DNA of 64,000 nt from Tepidiforma flava (lineage in GTDB: Bacteria; Chloroflexota; Dehalococcoidia; Tepidiformales; Tepidiformaceae): assembly GCF_027594505.1 (NCBI RefSeq), contig NZ_CP115149.1, positions 663,906 to 727,905 of the forward strand, in the 5' to 3' direction. The translations under genes were made by a program, and so were the position numbers. Below, piece by piece: positions 25,714 to 34,350 of the stretch (position 1 is the stretch's first letter; the number at the start of each line of letters is the position of its first letter). The notes beneath the pieces are model-generated. The model was not told the origin of the DNA, searched no databases, and was given only the letters and a program-made list of their open reading frames with translations.

Positions 25714-26253
25714 TCAGCCAGCGGCAGCGAGGGAGCCGTCGTGCCAGCCGGGGATGAACTTGCGCCAGGCTTCTTCGCTTTCGAGATACGGGAAGAAGGT
25801 GTGGTAGATGCTGACGCGGGGCTGGGCGGGCTCGCGGAGGAGGACCATGCGGGCCTCCTGGGGGGTGCGGCCGGCCTTGCGGTGGTTGCAGGCGCGGCAG
25901 GCGGCGACGAGGTTCTCCCACGTGTGCGGACCGCCCCGGTGGCGGGGGATGACGTGGTCGAGCGTGAGGTCGCGCGTCTGGCGGCCGCAGTAGACGCACT
26001 GCCAGCCGTCGCGCTGGAAGATTTCGCGACGGCTGAGGCGGAGCTTCGGCCGGGGACGGCGGACCATGTGGACGAGGCGGATGACGGAGGGAAGCGCGAG
26101 GGTGGCGCGGGCGGTGTGGAGGACGGTGCGGGCGGATTCGATGACTTCAGCTTTGCCGCGGAGGACGAGGACGATCGCGCGCCGCACGGAGCACACGTTG
26201 AGCGGCTCGTAGTTCTGGTTCAGGACCAGGACGGCGATGCCATCTATCCCCAT
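25714..26253 (-). CDS. HNH endonuclease family protein
   Basis: A 179-residue protein. The N-terminal part (VLVLNQNYEPLNVCSVRRAIVLVLRGKAEV) is the conserved start of a widespread bacterial HNH family. The nuclease core is CVYCGRQTRDLTLDHVIPRHRGG then NLVAACRACNHRK, with zinc-binding CxxC pairs and the catalytic His in LDHV. The family has a stable chromosomal context and no link to introns. DNA repair or processing roles are suspected but unproven. A C-terminal tail (FPYLESEEAWRKFIPGW) follows the domain. No mobile-element features surround it. Confidence 0.85.
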   Translation of the reverse strand: MGIDGIAVLVLNQNYEPLNVCSVRRAIVLVLRGKAEVIESARTVLHTARATLALPSVIRLVHMVRRPRPKLRLSRREIFQRDGWQCVYCGRQTRDLTLDHVIPRHRGGPHTWENLVAACRACNHRKAGRTPQEARMVLLREPAQPRVSIYHTFFPYLESEEAWRKFIPGWHDGSLAAAG

Positions 26254-26322
26254 CGAAGGGCCCCCGGCCTGCCTTTGCAGGATCGTAGCAAAGCGCGCGA
26301 TCGCTCAGCAATTGCGGGGTGT

Positions 26323-26343
26323 TAACCGCGGATGACGCGGTTA
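26323..26343 (-). terminator. Short palindrome at the methyltransferase stop
   Basis: TAACCGCG at 26323-26330 mirrors CGCGGTTA at 26336-26343, and the second arm includes the TAA stop of the minus-strand methyltransferase. A weak terminator between it and the HNH gene is possible. Confidence 0.35.
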
Positions 26344-27570
26344 TGTCGTAACGACGCGGTGGACGTCGACGCCGGCCTCGGTGTCGAGGCGGATGTGGAG
26401 GGGGTTGCCGGGCTGGAAGTCGGCAGACAGGGGGATGGCGACGTCGGTCCATTCGCCGGCCGGGGCATCGAAGCGGGTGGAGCCGAGGAGGACGAGGTCG
26501 CCGCCGTTGTCGTGCCAGGCCTGGGCTTCGCCGCGGCCGCTGGCGAGGGTGACGACGGCGCGGGAGCGCGGCTCGCGGGCGAGGAGGTAGATATCGCCGA
26601 CCTGCCCCGAGCGGCGGTACTCGCGGCCGCCGGGTCCGCGCTGGAGGTCGCCCCAGCCCATGGCGATGTGGGGCACCTCGTTGATGCCGAAGGTGACATC
26701 CGGGTCGCGCGGGGCCATGTAGAAGGCGAGGTGGCCCATATCGAAGAGGCCCGGCGGGAAATGCCAGCGGAAGGGGGCATCGGTCTTGCGGGCGCGGACG
26801 AACAGGTGGTAGCGGTAGTGCCCCTTCGTGAACCGGCTGACGACGTCGTTCATGAGCCAGCGGAAGATGCGGCGGTTGCGGCTCGCCGGGGGGTAGATGT
26901 CGATATCGGCGGCGCGTTCGACGGTGTAGCCGCAGCCTTCGAGCAGGCCGGTGAGCTCGGCGAGGGTGTATTCGCGGCTGTGGCGGGAGCCCTTCAGCGG
27001 GGCGCCGAGGTGGTACGGGTCGTAGATGTTGCGGCCGGCGAGGAAGTTCGCGATCGAGTCGGCGCGGGAGGCGTTCGGCGTGGAGATGACGAGCGCGCCC
27101 CCGGGCTTGAGGACGCGGTGAATCTCGGCGAGGGTGTGGACCGGGTTTTCGGTCAGGTGTTCGATGACCTCGCACCAGGTGACGAGGTCGAAGGTGGCGT
27201 CGGGGTAGGGGAAGGTATCGGCCTCGGCGTTGAAGCAGGTGCAGACGAAGTCGTAGGTCTCGCCAAACTCGGGGCTTTCGAGCGTTTGCCGGATTTCGGG
27301 GCGGCCGTCCGCGGCGTAGCCGGTGAGGGAGAGGTCGTAGTTGCGGAAGCGCTGGAGGAGGAGGGTGATGTGGAAGGGCGGGCTGCCGAGTTCGAGCGCC
27401 TTGCCGCGCTCCTTCGGGTTCGGCACGAAGCGGAGCACCTGCCGCCAGAGCGGGAGGCCGCCGTTGACGAGGATGTGGTGGACCTCTTCGTTGCGGAAGG
27501 GCCAGCGGAAGCTGAGCAGGTAGCGCTTGAGCGACTCCGGGTCGCGCTCGGAAACCGGCGGCGGCTGCAT
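26341..27570 (-). CDS. SAM-dependent methyltransferase with C-terminal beta domain
   Basis: A 409-residue protein. Residues 60-230 form a Methyltransf_11-like domain with GKALELGSPPFHITLLLQRF at motif I (a variant glycine motif), FPYPDATFDLVTWCEVIEHL at motif IV, and LKPGGALVISTPN. After a linker, residues 290-409 are beta-rich (GDIYLLARE, RAVVTLASGRGEA, WTDVAIPLSADF), like a carbohydrate-binding or jelly-roll fold. This suggests a sugar- or glycolipid-modifying methyltransferase. I chose the ATG at 27570 over a TTG at 27609 that leaves almost no promoter space before the divergent PHP gene. The acceptor is unknown. Confidence 0.7.
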   Translation of the reverse strand: MQPPPVSERDPESLKRYLLSFRWPFRNEEVHHILVNGGLPLWRQVLRFVPNPKERGKALELGSPPFHITLLLQRFRNYDLSLTGYAADGRPEIRQTLESPEFGETYDFVCTCFNAEADTFPYPDATFDLVTWCEVIEHLTENPVHTLAEIHRVLKPGGALVISTPNASRADSIANFLAGRNIYDPYHLGAPLKGSRHSREYTLAELTGLLEGCGYTVERAADIDIYPPASRNRRIFRWLMNDVVSRFTKGHYRYHLFVRARKTDAPFRWHFPPGLFDMGHLAFYMAPRDPDVTFGINEVPHIAMGWGDLQRGPGGREYRRSGQVGDIYLLAREPRSRAVVTLASGRGEAQAWHDNGGDLVLLGSTRFDAPAGEWTDVAIPLSADFQPGNPLHIRLDTEAGVDVHRVVTT

Positions 27571-27629
27571 GGACTTTGCATTCTGCCGGAAGGGAGCCGC
27601 GGCGTCCAAGGGAGGGTAGGCTGTGGGGG

Positions 27630-28658
27630 ATGGAGCCTGCGCGGGCGCTGCGCCGGATCGCCTTCCTGCTGGAGCGGGAGAACGCCCCGGAGTTCCGCGC
27701 GCGGGCGTTCCGGCGGGCGGCGGCAGCCGTGGAGGAGCTGGGACCGGGGGAGGTCGCGCGGCGCGCCTCGGAGGGCCGGCTCGAGGAGGTGAAGGGCATC
27801 GGCGCGGTGACGGCGCGGGTCATCGCCGAGGCCGTGCGGGGCGAAGTGCCCGCCTACCTCGCGCAGCTGGAGGCGGAACAGGCGGCAGCATGGGGGCCGG
27901 GACACGGCGGCAGGCTCCGGGCGCTCCTGCGGGGCGACTGTCACGTCCACTCCGACTGGTCGGACGGCGGCAGTCCGATCCGCGAGATGGCGGAAACGGC
28001 GCGCGCGCTGGGGCATGCATACATCGTGCTGACCGACCATTCGCCGCGGCTGCGGGTGGCGAACGGCCTCTCGGCGGCGCGGCTGCGGGAGCAGCTGCAG
28101 GCGGTGGCAGCGCTGAACCGCGAGCTGGCGCCGTTCCGCATCCTGACGGGAATCGAAGTCGATATCCTCGACGACGGGCGCCTCGACCAGGAGGAGGAGC
28201 TGCTGGCGGAGCTCGACGTGGTGGTCGGGAGCGTGCACAGCAAGCTGCGCATGCCGGCGGAGGAGATGACGCCGCGGATCCTGGCGGCGATCGAGAACCC
28301 GCACCTCGACATCCTCGGGCACTGCACGGGGCGGTACGTGCAGGGCAAGACGCGGCCGGAGTCGGCGTTCGATGCGGAGGCGGTCTTCGCGGCGTGCGCA
28401 CGGTTCGGGAAGGCAGTGGAGATCAATTCGCGGGTAGAGCGGCTGGACCCGCCGATGCGGCTTTTGCGGCTGGCGAACGAGCTCGGCTGCCTGTTCGCAA
28501 TCGATTCGGACGCGCATGCGCCGGGGCAGCTGGACTGGCTTTCACACGGGACGGCGCGGGCGGAAGCGGCCGGGGTGCCGCCGGCGCGGGTGGTGAACAC
28601 GTGGCCGGCGGAGCGGCTGCTGGCGTGGGCGCGGGGGCACGGGCGGGAGAGCGGGTAA
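27630..28658 (+). CDS. PHP-domain phosphoesterase with N-terminal PolX-like helical domain
   Basis: A 342-residue protein. Residues 1-80 match the helical HhH/8-kDa start of family X polymerases (RRIAFLLERENAPEFRARAFRRA, VKGIGAVTARVIAEA). From residue 103 comes a complete PHP domain with metal ligands in GDCHVHSDWSDGG, VLTDHSPRL, GIEVDILDDG, VVGSVHSKL, LGHCTGR, VEINSRVERL and AIDSDAHAP. The polymerase palm that separates these parts in PolX is absent, so this is a nuclease/phosphoesterase lacking synthesis ability. Stand-alone versions are known in several phyla. A role in DNA end or gap processing is inferred. Confidence 0.8.
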   Translation: MEPARALRRIAFLLERENAPEFRARAFRRAAAAVEELGPGEVARRASEGRLEEVKGIGAVTARVIAEAVRGEVPAYLAQLEAEQAAAWGPGHGGRLRALLRGDCHVHSDWSDGGSPIREMAETARALGHAYIVLTDHSPRLRVANGLSAARLREQLQAVAALNRELAPFRILTGIEVDILDDGRLDQEEELLAELDVVVGSVHSKLRMPAEEMTPRILAAIENPHLDILGHCTGRYVQGKTRPESAFDAEAVFAACARFGKAVEINSRVERLDPPMRLLRLANELGCLFAIDSDAHAPGQLDWLSHGTARAEAAGVPPARVVNTWPAERLLAWARGHGRESG

Positions 28659-28722
28659 TGGCTGATGAAGGTGCCATCTGTGTCATCTTTTCTCCTGGCC
28701 CGCTGGACGAAATCATCGGGAT

Positions 28723-29814
28723 ATGACGCGCCAATCCCCCGAGCCGGCCGCTGCAGTTCCCCGGGCCGGCCGGTGGGTCCGGGCCGCGGCGTGGGTCATC
28801 GTCATCGCTGCTGCGACGGCTTTCGCCTGGGCGAACCGGCGGGACATCCCGGATGCATGGCACGCGGCGCGGACGGCGAACCCGTGGTGGCTGCTGGCCG
28901 GGCTGGGGTGGACGGCGCTCTACCTGGTCGGGCAGGCCGGGATGTACGCGGGGGCGTGGCGGGCCGTGGGGCTGCAGGGCAGCATGCGGGAGCTGCTGCA
29001 GCCGTCGCTGGCCGGCGGCGCGCTGAACATCGTCTCGAAGTCGGCAGGCATGGGCGGCCTCGCGGTGTTCCTCGCGCGGGCGAAGCGCGCCGGCGAACCG
29101 GCCGGGCTGGTGACGACGGCGTACACCGGCGTGGTGGTCATCGCGCACGCGACGTTCACGCTGACGCTGGCAGCGGTGTTCGTGGTGATGTGGCTGGACG
29201 GCCACGTGACGCGGCTGGAGCTGCTGGCCGGGGCGATTTTCGGGGTCTACGTCATCGCGCAGGCGGCGGTGCTGGCGGGCGCGCTCTGGAGCCGGTCAGC
29301 GGTCCGGCGGGTTTACCGGGCGGCAGGGATGGCGGCGCACGCCGGCCGCCGGCTGCTGGGGCGCGAACACGGCGTCTACGTGCCGAACGACGAAGCGGCG
29401 GATGAGCTGTTCGAGGCGGTATCGGCGCTGCGGCGGGCGCCGGGCAGGCTGGCGGGAGCATTCGCGTGGGGCATGGCGGTCGAGCTGGCGGGCGCCGGGC
29501 TGCTCTGGAGCGTGCTGAACGCGCTGGGCGAGCCGGCGAGCCCCGTGGTGGCGCTCTCGGGCTACGCGATGACCGTGCTGTTTTCGACCGTCGGCGTGCT
29601 GCCGGGCGGGCTCGGCTTCGCCGAGGCGTCGCTGGGCGCGATGCTGCGGAGCTACGGCGTGAGCCTGCCGGGCACGGCAGCGGCCGTGGTGCTCTTCCGC
29701 ATCGGCGAAGCGTGGATCCCGCTGGCCGCGGGCCTGGCGGCCTTGCGGCTTTCGGGGCGCGAGCGGCCGGGCGCGCCTGCACCGGCATGGATCGAGGAGG
29801 GCGAAGGTTCGTGA
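28723..29814 (+). CDS. LPG-synthase-type transmembrane (flippase) protein, UPF0104
   Basis: A 363-residue integral membrane protein with about eight helices. It starts with a helix at residues 20-38, then WWLLAGLGWTALYLVGQAGMYAGAWRAVG and the conserved stretch LNIVSKSAGMGGLAVFLARAKRAG. It ends with TVLFSTVGVLPGGLGFAEASLGAMLRSYG and FRIGEAWIPLAAGLAALRL. These motifs match the N-terminal flippase half of MprF and the YbhN family, which move lipids across the membrane. Its GTGA overlap with the next gene, which carries the MprF catalytic half, supports a two-gene MprF system. Confidence 0.8.
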   Translation: MTRQSPEPAAAVPRAGRWVRAAAWVIVIAAATAFAWANRRDIPDAWHAARTANPWWLLAGLGWTALYLVGQAGMYAGAWRAVGLQGSMRELLQPSLAGGALNIVSKSAGMGGLAVFLARAKRAGEPAGLVTTAYTGVVVIAHATFTLTLAAVFVVMWLDGHVTRLELLAGAIFGVYVIAQAAVLAGALWSRSAVRRVYRAAGMAAHAGRRLLGREHGVYVPNDEAADELFEAVSALRRAPGRLAGAFAWGMAVELAGAGLLWSVLNALGEPASPVVALSGYAMTVLFSTVGVLPGGLGFAEASLGAMLRSYGVSLPGTAAAVVLFRIGEAWIPLAAGLAALRLSGRERPGAPAPAWIEEGEGS

Positions 29815-31499
29815 CGCGCACAGGCATCCCCGGGCAGCGGCGGCGGCGCATCGCGGCGACGGTCGTGGCAGCGAACGCGCTGCTCGGCTTCATGCTGGTG
29901 ATGGTCCACCACCCGCCGATCCAGGTCGGGCCGCTCCACCGGGCGTTCCCGGTCGAGGCGGTCATCACGTCGCGGTTCCTGCTGGTGCTGGCCTCGCTGG
30001 CGCAGGCGGGCACGGTGCGCGGCCTGCTGCGCGGCAAGCGGCAGGCGTGGCTCATCGCGACGGTGGCGGCGCTGGCAGCCATCGCCTGCTTCCAGGTGAA
30101 GCGGGCCGACCTCGTGGGCATCGCGGCCTCGGCGGCGACAGCGGCGCTGCTCATCGCGTGGGCGCCGCTCTTCCCGGCGCGGAGCGACCCGGCGATGGCG
30201 CGCCGGGGGCTCGCCTGGTTCGTGCTCGGGACGGCGGGGGCGTTCGCGTACGCGCTGGCCGGCCTCTGGTGGCTTGACCGGCACTTCCACGGGACGGACT
30301 CGCTCATCGCCATCGCGGAGGATGCGGTGCGGCTCGTGCTCATCGTGCCGGAGGCGAACGCGGAGCCGGTCGGCCGGCATGGGCGGTGGTTCCTCGATTC
30401 GGTCCGCCTGTTCATGGGGGCGAGCCTCGCGGTCGGGACGTGGCACGCGCTCTCGCCCGTGCGCTACCGCCTGACCGAAGAGCAGCGAGAGCTGCACCGG
30501 GTGCGGGGCATCCTCGAGCGCTGGGCGACGACGTCCCTGGCGTACTTCCACCTGATGCCGGACAAGTCGCACTTCTTCGCGAGCGAGGGCGAAGCGTTCC
30601 TCGGCTACCGGGTCTCGCGCGGGGTGGCCGTGGTGCTGGGCGGCCCGGTCGGGGAGCCGGAGGCGTGCCGGGCGGTGGTGCGGGAGTTCATCGAGTTTTG
30701 CGACCTGAACGGCTGGGGGTTCTGCTTCCACCAGTGCGCGCCCGGGGAGGTCGAGCTGCTGCAGTCGCTGGGCCTCAAAGCGCTGAAGATCGGCGAGGAT
30801 GCGGTCATCCGGCTGCCGGGCTTCAGCCTCTCGGGGAAATCGTTCAAGCACATCCGGGCGACGGTGAACCGGATGGAGCGGGAGGGATACGAGGTGGTGG
30901 AGCTGCCGCAGCCGATCGATGACGCGACGATGGCGGAGCTGCGGGAGGTCTCGGATGCGTGGCTGGCGGACGGCCGCCACCGGGAGCGGCAGTTCACGCT
31001 GGGCTGGTTCGATGAGGACTACCTGCGGGAGACGCAGGTGCTGGCGGTGCGGGCGCCCTCGGGCCGGATCGAGGCGTTCGCGAACGTCCTGCCGTCGTTC
31101 CAGTCGAAGGAGGCGAACTTCGACCTGATGCGGCGGCGACCGGACTCGCCGAACGGCGCGATGGACTTCCTCTTCGTGCGGATGGCCGAGCGGTTCCGCG
31201 ATGCGGGGATGGAGGGGCTGAACCTCGGCTTCGCGCCGCTGGCGAACGTCGAGGAGACCGGCGTCAAGGGGCGGGTGCTGAACTGGCTGTACGAGTACGG
31301 GGGACGGCTGTTCAACTTCCAGGGGCTGCGGGCCTTCAAAGACAAGTGGGACCCGGCCTGGGAGCCGCGCTACCTGGTGTACCGGAGCGACGCGGACCTG
31401 CCCGGGATCGCGCTGGCGGTGGCGCTGGTGGGCGAACGGTCGAGCCCGGTCCGCCTGCCGTGGGCGAAGCGCGACCTGCCGGAGCTCCCCGCGGCGTGA
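29811..31499 (+). CDS. Phosphatidylglycerol lysyltransferase-type protein (DUF2156, MprF catalytic half)
   Basis: A 562-residue protein. Residues 1-210 hold about five membrane helices. Residues 230-540 form the cytosolic tandem-GNAT domain of MprF, with FHLMPDKSHFFASEGEAFLGYRV, VVLGGPVGEP, FCFHQCAP, KIGEDAVIRLPGFSLSGK, MDFLFVRMAERFRDAGMEGLNLGFAPL and RLFNFQGLRAFKDKWDP. It should transfer an amino acid from aminoacyl-tRNA to a membrane lipid, altering surface charge. The lipid and amino acid cannot be read from sequence. Start GTG at 29811 overlaps the upstream stop. In typical MprF the flippase and this domain are one chain; here they are separate. Confidence 0.82.
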   Translation: MTRTGIPGQRRRRIAATVVAANALLGFMLVMVHHPPIQVGPLHRAFPVEAVITSRFLLVLASLAQAGTVRGLLRGKRQAWLIATVAALAAIACFQVKRADLVGIAASAATAALLIAWAPLFPARSDPAMARRGLAWFVLGTAGAFAYALAGLWWLDRHFHGTDSLIAIAEDAVRLVLIVPEANAEPVGRHGRWFLDSVRLFMGASLAVGTWHALSPVRYRLTEEQRELHRVRGILERWATTSLAYFHLMPDKSHFFASEGEAFLGYRVSRGVAVVLGGPVGEPEACRAVVREFIEFCDLNGWGFCFHQCAPGEVELLQSLGLKALKIGEDAVIRLPGFSLSGKSFKHIRATVNRMEREGYEVVELPQPIDDATMAELREVSDAWLADGRHRERQFTLGWFDEDYLRETQVLAVRAPSGRIEAFANVLPSFQSKEANFDLMRRRPDSPNGAMDFLFVRMAERFRDAGMEGLNLGFAPLANVEETGVKGRVLNWLYEYGGRLFNFQGLRAFKDKWDPAWEPRYLVYRSDADLPGIALAVALVGERSSPVRLPWAKRDLPELPAA

Positions 31500-32110
31500 T
31501 GCGGCGTGGACAGGCAGCGGCGGCGATCGGGATGCTGGCGCTCGTCCTGGCGCCGCAGGTCGCGAGCGAGTTCCGGCCGGGGCTGCACGCCTGGCTCATC
31601 GAGCACTGGGCGCTCACGTGGGAGCTCGCCTGGCATGAGCCGTGGCGGCTCGTGCTCTCGCCGCTGGTGCAGCCGCGGCCGGGGCTCGTGGGGACGGAGT
31701 GGCTGTTCGCGCTGGCCGTCGTGCCGGCCTTCGCCGCGCTGTGGCCGGCGCGGCTGATGCCGCTCGGCTTCTGGGGCGCAGACGCGGCGGGAACCTGGCC
31801 GACGCTGCTCGGCCTGCGGGTCGCGGCGGAGTGGAGCGACCACGCGGCGCGGCTGCTGGCCGACCCGGACGCCGGCTCCTCGGCGGGGCTGTTCGGGCTG
31901 GCGCTGATGGCGGCGTGGCGGCTGCCGCGAACGCTGGCGGCGGGCGCGGCGGCAGGGATCGTCATCTTCGCGGCGGGGCGGCTGGCCATCTTCCACCGCG
32001 TGTTCGATATCGAGCACGCGCTGGCGGTGGGCACGGTGACGCTGCTGCTGTGGCTCACCCAGGGGCCGCCCGGCCGCACCCGCGCCGGGACTGCTGAAAC
32101 GGACCGCTAG
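31499..32110 (+). CDS. Rhomboid-like integral membrane protein
   Basis: A 203-residue protein with about six hydrophobic segments, starting MRRGQAAAAIGMLALVLAPQ. It contains WRLVLSPLVQP early, AGSSAGLFGLALMAAW where rhomboid proteases have the GxSG serine loop, and FDIEHALAVGTVTLLL where the catalytic His lies. The match is to the overall rhomboid layout only, and the serine loop reads GSSAG, so activity is uncertain. Its ATG overlaps the stop of the MprF-like gene (TGATG), so it is part of the same operon. Its stop shares the 4-base CTAG with a convergent methyltransferase. Confidence 0.5.
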   Translation: MRRGQAAAAIGMLALVLAPQVASEFRPGLHAWLIEHWALTWELAWHEPWRLVLSPLVQPRPGLVGTEWLFALAVVPAFAALWPARLMPLGFWGADAAGTWPTLLGLRVAAEWSDHAARLLADPDAGSSAGLFGLALMAAWRLPRTLAAGAAAGIVIFAAGRLAIFHRVFDIEHALAVGTVTLLLWLTQGPPGRTRAGTAETDR

Positions 32111-32967
32111 GCCGGCTTCCGGGCGCGGACGGCGTACATCTGCGGGATGGCCGGGGTGTCGGCCGGGAGGTAGAAGCGGCGGCCTTCGCGCATCTCGGCG
32201 CGTTCGAAGAAGCGGCAGCCGTTGGCGTACTCGTACTCGCGGAAGACTTCGAGCACGAGGCCGGCGCCGATGAGCGCCATGATGACATCGCTGGTGCCGT
32301 GGGCGAACTCGGCGCCCGCGTGGGGGTTCTCGAAGCCGGTGACGCCCGGTTCGAAGCCCCACGGCACGAGGCCTTCGCCGGAGGCGGCCACGTAGTCGCC
32401 GACGCCCGGGCCGATGAACGGCTCCGGGTCGCGGTACGGCCAGGTCAGCCGGAGCTGGTCGTCGTACATGCCGACAACGGGGTGGAATTCGACGAGCGCG
32501 AAGGCGCCGCCCGGCGCGAGGACGCCGGCGATGCCGCGGCCCCAGGCGGCGAGGTCGGAGAGCCAGCAGACGGCGCCGTAGGAGGAGAAGACGAGGTCGT
32601 ACTGTTCGCCGCGGGCGGCGGCCTCCTCGAACCAGTCGTAGATGTCGGCGCGGACGAAGCGGGCGGGGATGCCGGTTTCTGCTGCGAGCCGGCGGGCGAA
32701 CGCAATCGCTTCGTCGGAGATGTCGACGCCGGTGACGTCGGCGCCGAGACGGGCAAGCGAAAGCGTATCCTGGCCGGCGTTGCACTGGAGGTGGACGAGG
32801 CGCTTGCCTTCGAGCGGGCCGAGAAGGTCGACCTCTTCGGGGAAGAGGGTTGAGCCGCCCGCGCGGAAGAAGGCGGCCTGGTCGCCTTTGTGGCTGTTGT
32901 GGGCGCGGGTCGCCTCGTTCCAGCTGCGGCGGTTCAATTCGTGGAGGTCGCGGCGCGGGGAGGACAT
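32107..32967 (-). CDS. SAM-dependent methyltransferase
   Basis: A 286-residue methyltransferase. Motif I is RLVHLQCNAGQDTLSLARLGADVTGVD, followed by DISDEAIAFARRLAAETG, motif III FVRADIYDW, motif IV YDLVFSSYGAVCWL and LAPGGAFALVEFHP. The CNAGQ form of motif I is typical of a widespread family of unassigned small-molecule methyltransferases. The start MSSPRRDLHELNRRSWN matches family N-termini. It is the first minus-strand gene upstream of a deazaflavin-type protein reading the other way into the heme cluster; no functional link is clear. Confidence 0.8.
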   Translation of the reverse strand: MSSPRRDLHELNRRSWNEATRAHNSHKGDQAAFFRAGGSTLFPEEVDLLGPLEGKRLVHLQCNAGQDTLSLARLGADVTGVDISDEAIAFARRLAAETGIPARFVRADIYDWFEEAAARGEQYDLVFSSYGAVCWLSDLAAWGRGIAGVLAPGGAFALVEFHPVVGMYDDQLRLTWPYRDPEPFIGPGVGDYVAASGEGLVPWGFEPGVTGFENPHAGAEFAHGTSDVIMALIGAGLVLEVFREYEYANGCRFFERAEMREGRRFYLPADTPAIPQMYAVRARKPA

Positions 32968-32999
32968 AGTCCGAGTGTAGCCGTGCGCGGCGGCAGGGC

Positions 33000-33449
33000 C
33001 TATGCGGCGCCGGCCGAGGGCTCGTCGGCGTCGGGTTCGATGACGGCGAACGACCAGCCGAAGGCGGTGTAGCGCGCGAGCAGGTTGTCGGCGATGGCGC
33101 GGACGAGCTGGCTGACGGTTTCGGGAAGCTCCGGAGCCCGGCCGGGGCGGAGGACGTGGGCGCGGCCGCGGAGTTCGCGGCCGTTCACCCAGCAGCGGAC
33201 GGACGGTGCGGCCTCCGCGTTGCGGACCCAGTTCGACCGGGGCCGGAAGGTGCCGGCGATGATACAGCCGTCGACGAGCGAGGCGAGGAGCGGCGTGCGG
33301 TACGGCCGGCCGGAGCGGCGGCCGGTCGTTTCGAGCACGATGAGCCCGGCGGGCACGAGGCAGGGGCCGCCGAGGCCGGCGCGGACGGCGGGCTCGACGA
33401 AGGCGTTGAGGGCGCGGAAGAAGTCGCGCTCGAACGCGGCGGGGTCCAC
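33000..33449 (-). CDS. Deazaflavin (F420)-dependent nitroreductase family protein
   Basis: A 149-residue split-barrel protein of the DDN/DUF385 family, seen from LIVLETTGRRSGRPYRTPL, DGCIIAGTFRPRSNWVRNAEA and VRCWVNGRELRGRAHVL. Actinobacterial relatives use coenzyme F420H2 to reduce small molecules; Chloroflexota members are known, but the cofactor is not proven for all. The GTG start at 33449 lies 4 bases from the hemC stop, so it is the last gene in the heme run and may only share its transcript. A link to heme synthesis is not supported by homology. Confidence 0.78.
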   Translation of the reverse strand: MDPAAFERDFFRALNAFVEPAVRAGLGGPCLVPAGLIVLETTGRRSGRPYRTPLLASLVDGCIIAGTFRPRSNWVRNAEAAPSVRCWVNGRELRGRAHVLRPGRAPELPETVSQLVRAIADNLLARYTAFGWSFAVIEPDADEPSAGAA

Positions 33450-33453
33450 GAGT

Positions 33454-34350
33454 TCAGCCTCCCCGGGCGGCCCGTTCGAGCAGCTCGGCGGCGAGCTGGC
33501 GGCCGAGCCCGGCGGCGGTCTCGGCCGGGCCGCCCATCTTCGAGCGGATGATACGGCCGCCGGGAGCGATGAGCGCGTGGAGCTTCAGTGTCGAACCGAA
33601 GTGCTCGGCGTAGGCGGCGGCGGGGTAGCTGCAGCCGCCTTCGATTGCGGCGAGGAAGGCGCGCTCGGCCGTGACGGCGAGGCGGACCTGCGGGTCGTCG
33701 ATGCGGGCGAGGAGCTGGCGGACCGCTTCGTCGGCGGCGCGGCATTCGACGGCGAGGGCGCCCTGGCCCGGCGCGGGGAGCATCTCTTCGAAGCCGAAGA
33801 CCTCGGCAGCCTCCGCTTCGAGGCCGAGGCGGCGAAGGCCCGCGAGGGCCACGACGGCGGCGTCGTACTCGCCGTCCCGGACTTTCCGGAGGCGGGTCTC
33901 GACGTTGCCGCGGATGGGCCGGACCTGGAGGTCGGGCCGGATTTCGCGGAGCTGCGCCTCGCGGCGCGGCGAGCCGGTGCCGACGACGGCGCCGGGCGGC
34001 AGGGCGCGCAGCGGCTGGCCCGCGCGGGAGACGAGGGCGTCGCGCGGGTCTTCGCGGAGGGGGACGGCAGCGATGACGAGTCCCTCGGGCCGGCGAGTCG
34101 GCAGGTCCTTGAGGGAATGGACGGCAAGGTCCACCTCACCGCGCTGGAGGGCCTCCTGGATGGCGGTGGTGAACCAGCCGGGGCGCTCCCCTTCGGCGAG
34201 GGGCGTCGACTGGTCGCGGTCGCCGGCGGTCGCGATGGTGACGAGGTCGACCCGTAGCCCGGGGGCCGCGGCCTCGAGGCGCCCGGCGACGAGGCGCGCC
34301 TGCGCGAGGGCGAGCTGGCTGCCGCGGGTGCCGAGGCGGAGGGAGGTCAT
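33454..34350 (-). CDS. hemC: Porphobilinogen deaminase (hydroxymethylbilane synthase)
   Basis: A 298-residue enzyme that joins four porphobilinogens into hydroxymethylbilane. It has LRLGTRGSQLALAQA, the catalytic Asp region VDLAVHSLKDLPT, the Arg-rich VGTGSPRREAQL and RPIRGNVETRLRK, and Cys240 in AIEGGCSYPAAA, which carries the dipyrromethane cofactor. Length and motifs are normal. Its start overlaps the hemL stop by 4 bases (ATGA). No hemB is seen in the window, so porphobilinogen must be made from a gene elsewhere. Confidence 0.95.
   Translation of the reverse strand: MTSLRLGTRGSQLALAQARLVAGRLEAAAPGLRVDLVTIATAGDRDQSTPLAEGERPGWFTTAIQEALQRGEVDLAVHSLKDLPTRRPEGLVIAAVPLREDPRDALVSRAGQPLRALPPGAVVGTGSPRREAQLREIRPDLQVRPIRGNVETRLRKVRDGEYDAAVVALAGLRRLGLEAEAAEVFGFEEMLPAPGQGALAVECRAADEAVRQLLARIDDPQVRLAVTAERAFLAAIEGGCSYPAAAYAEHFGSTLKLHALIAPGGRIIRSKMGGPAETAAGLGRQLAAELLERAARGG

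Noticed and set aside
25714..26253. HNH gene as a homing endonuclease or part of a mobile element
   Set aside because: No intron, intein, inverted repeats or transposase are near, and the N-terminal region marks a widespread chromosomal HNH family.
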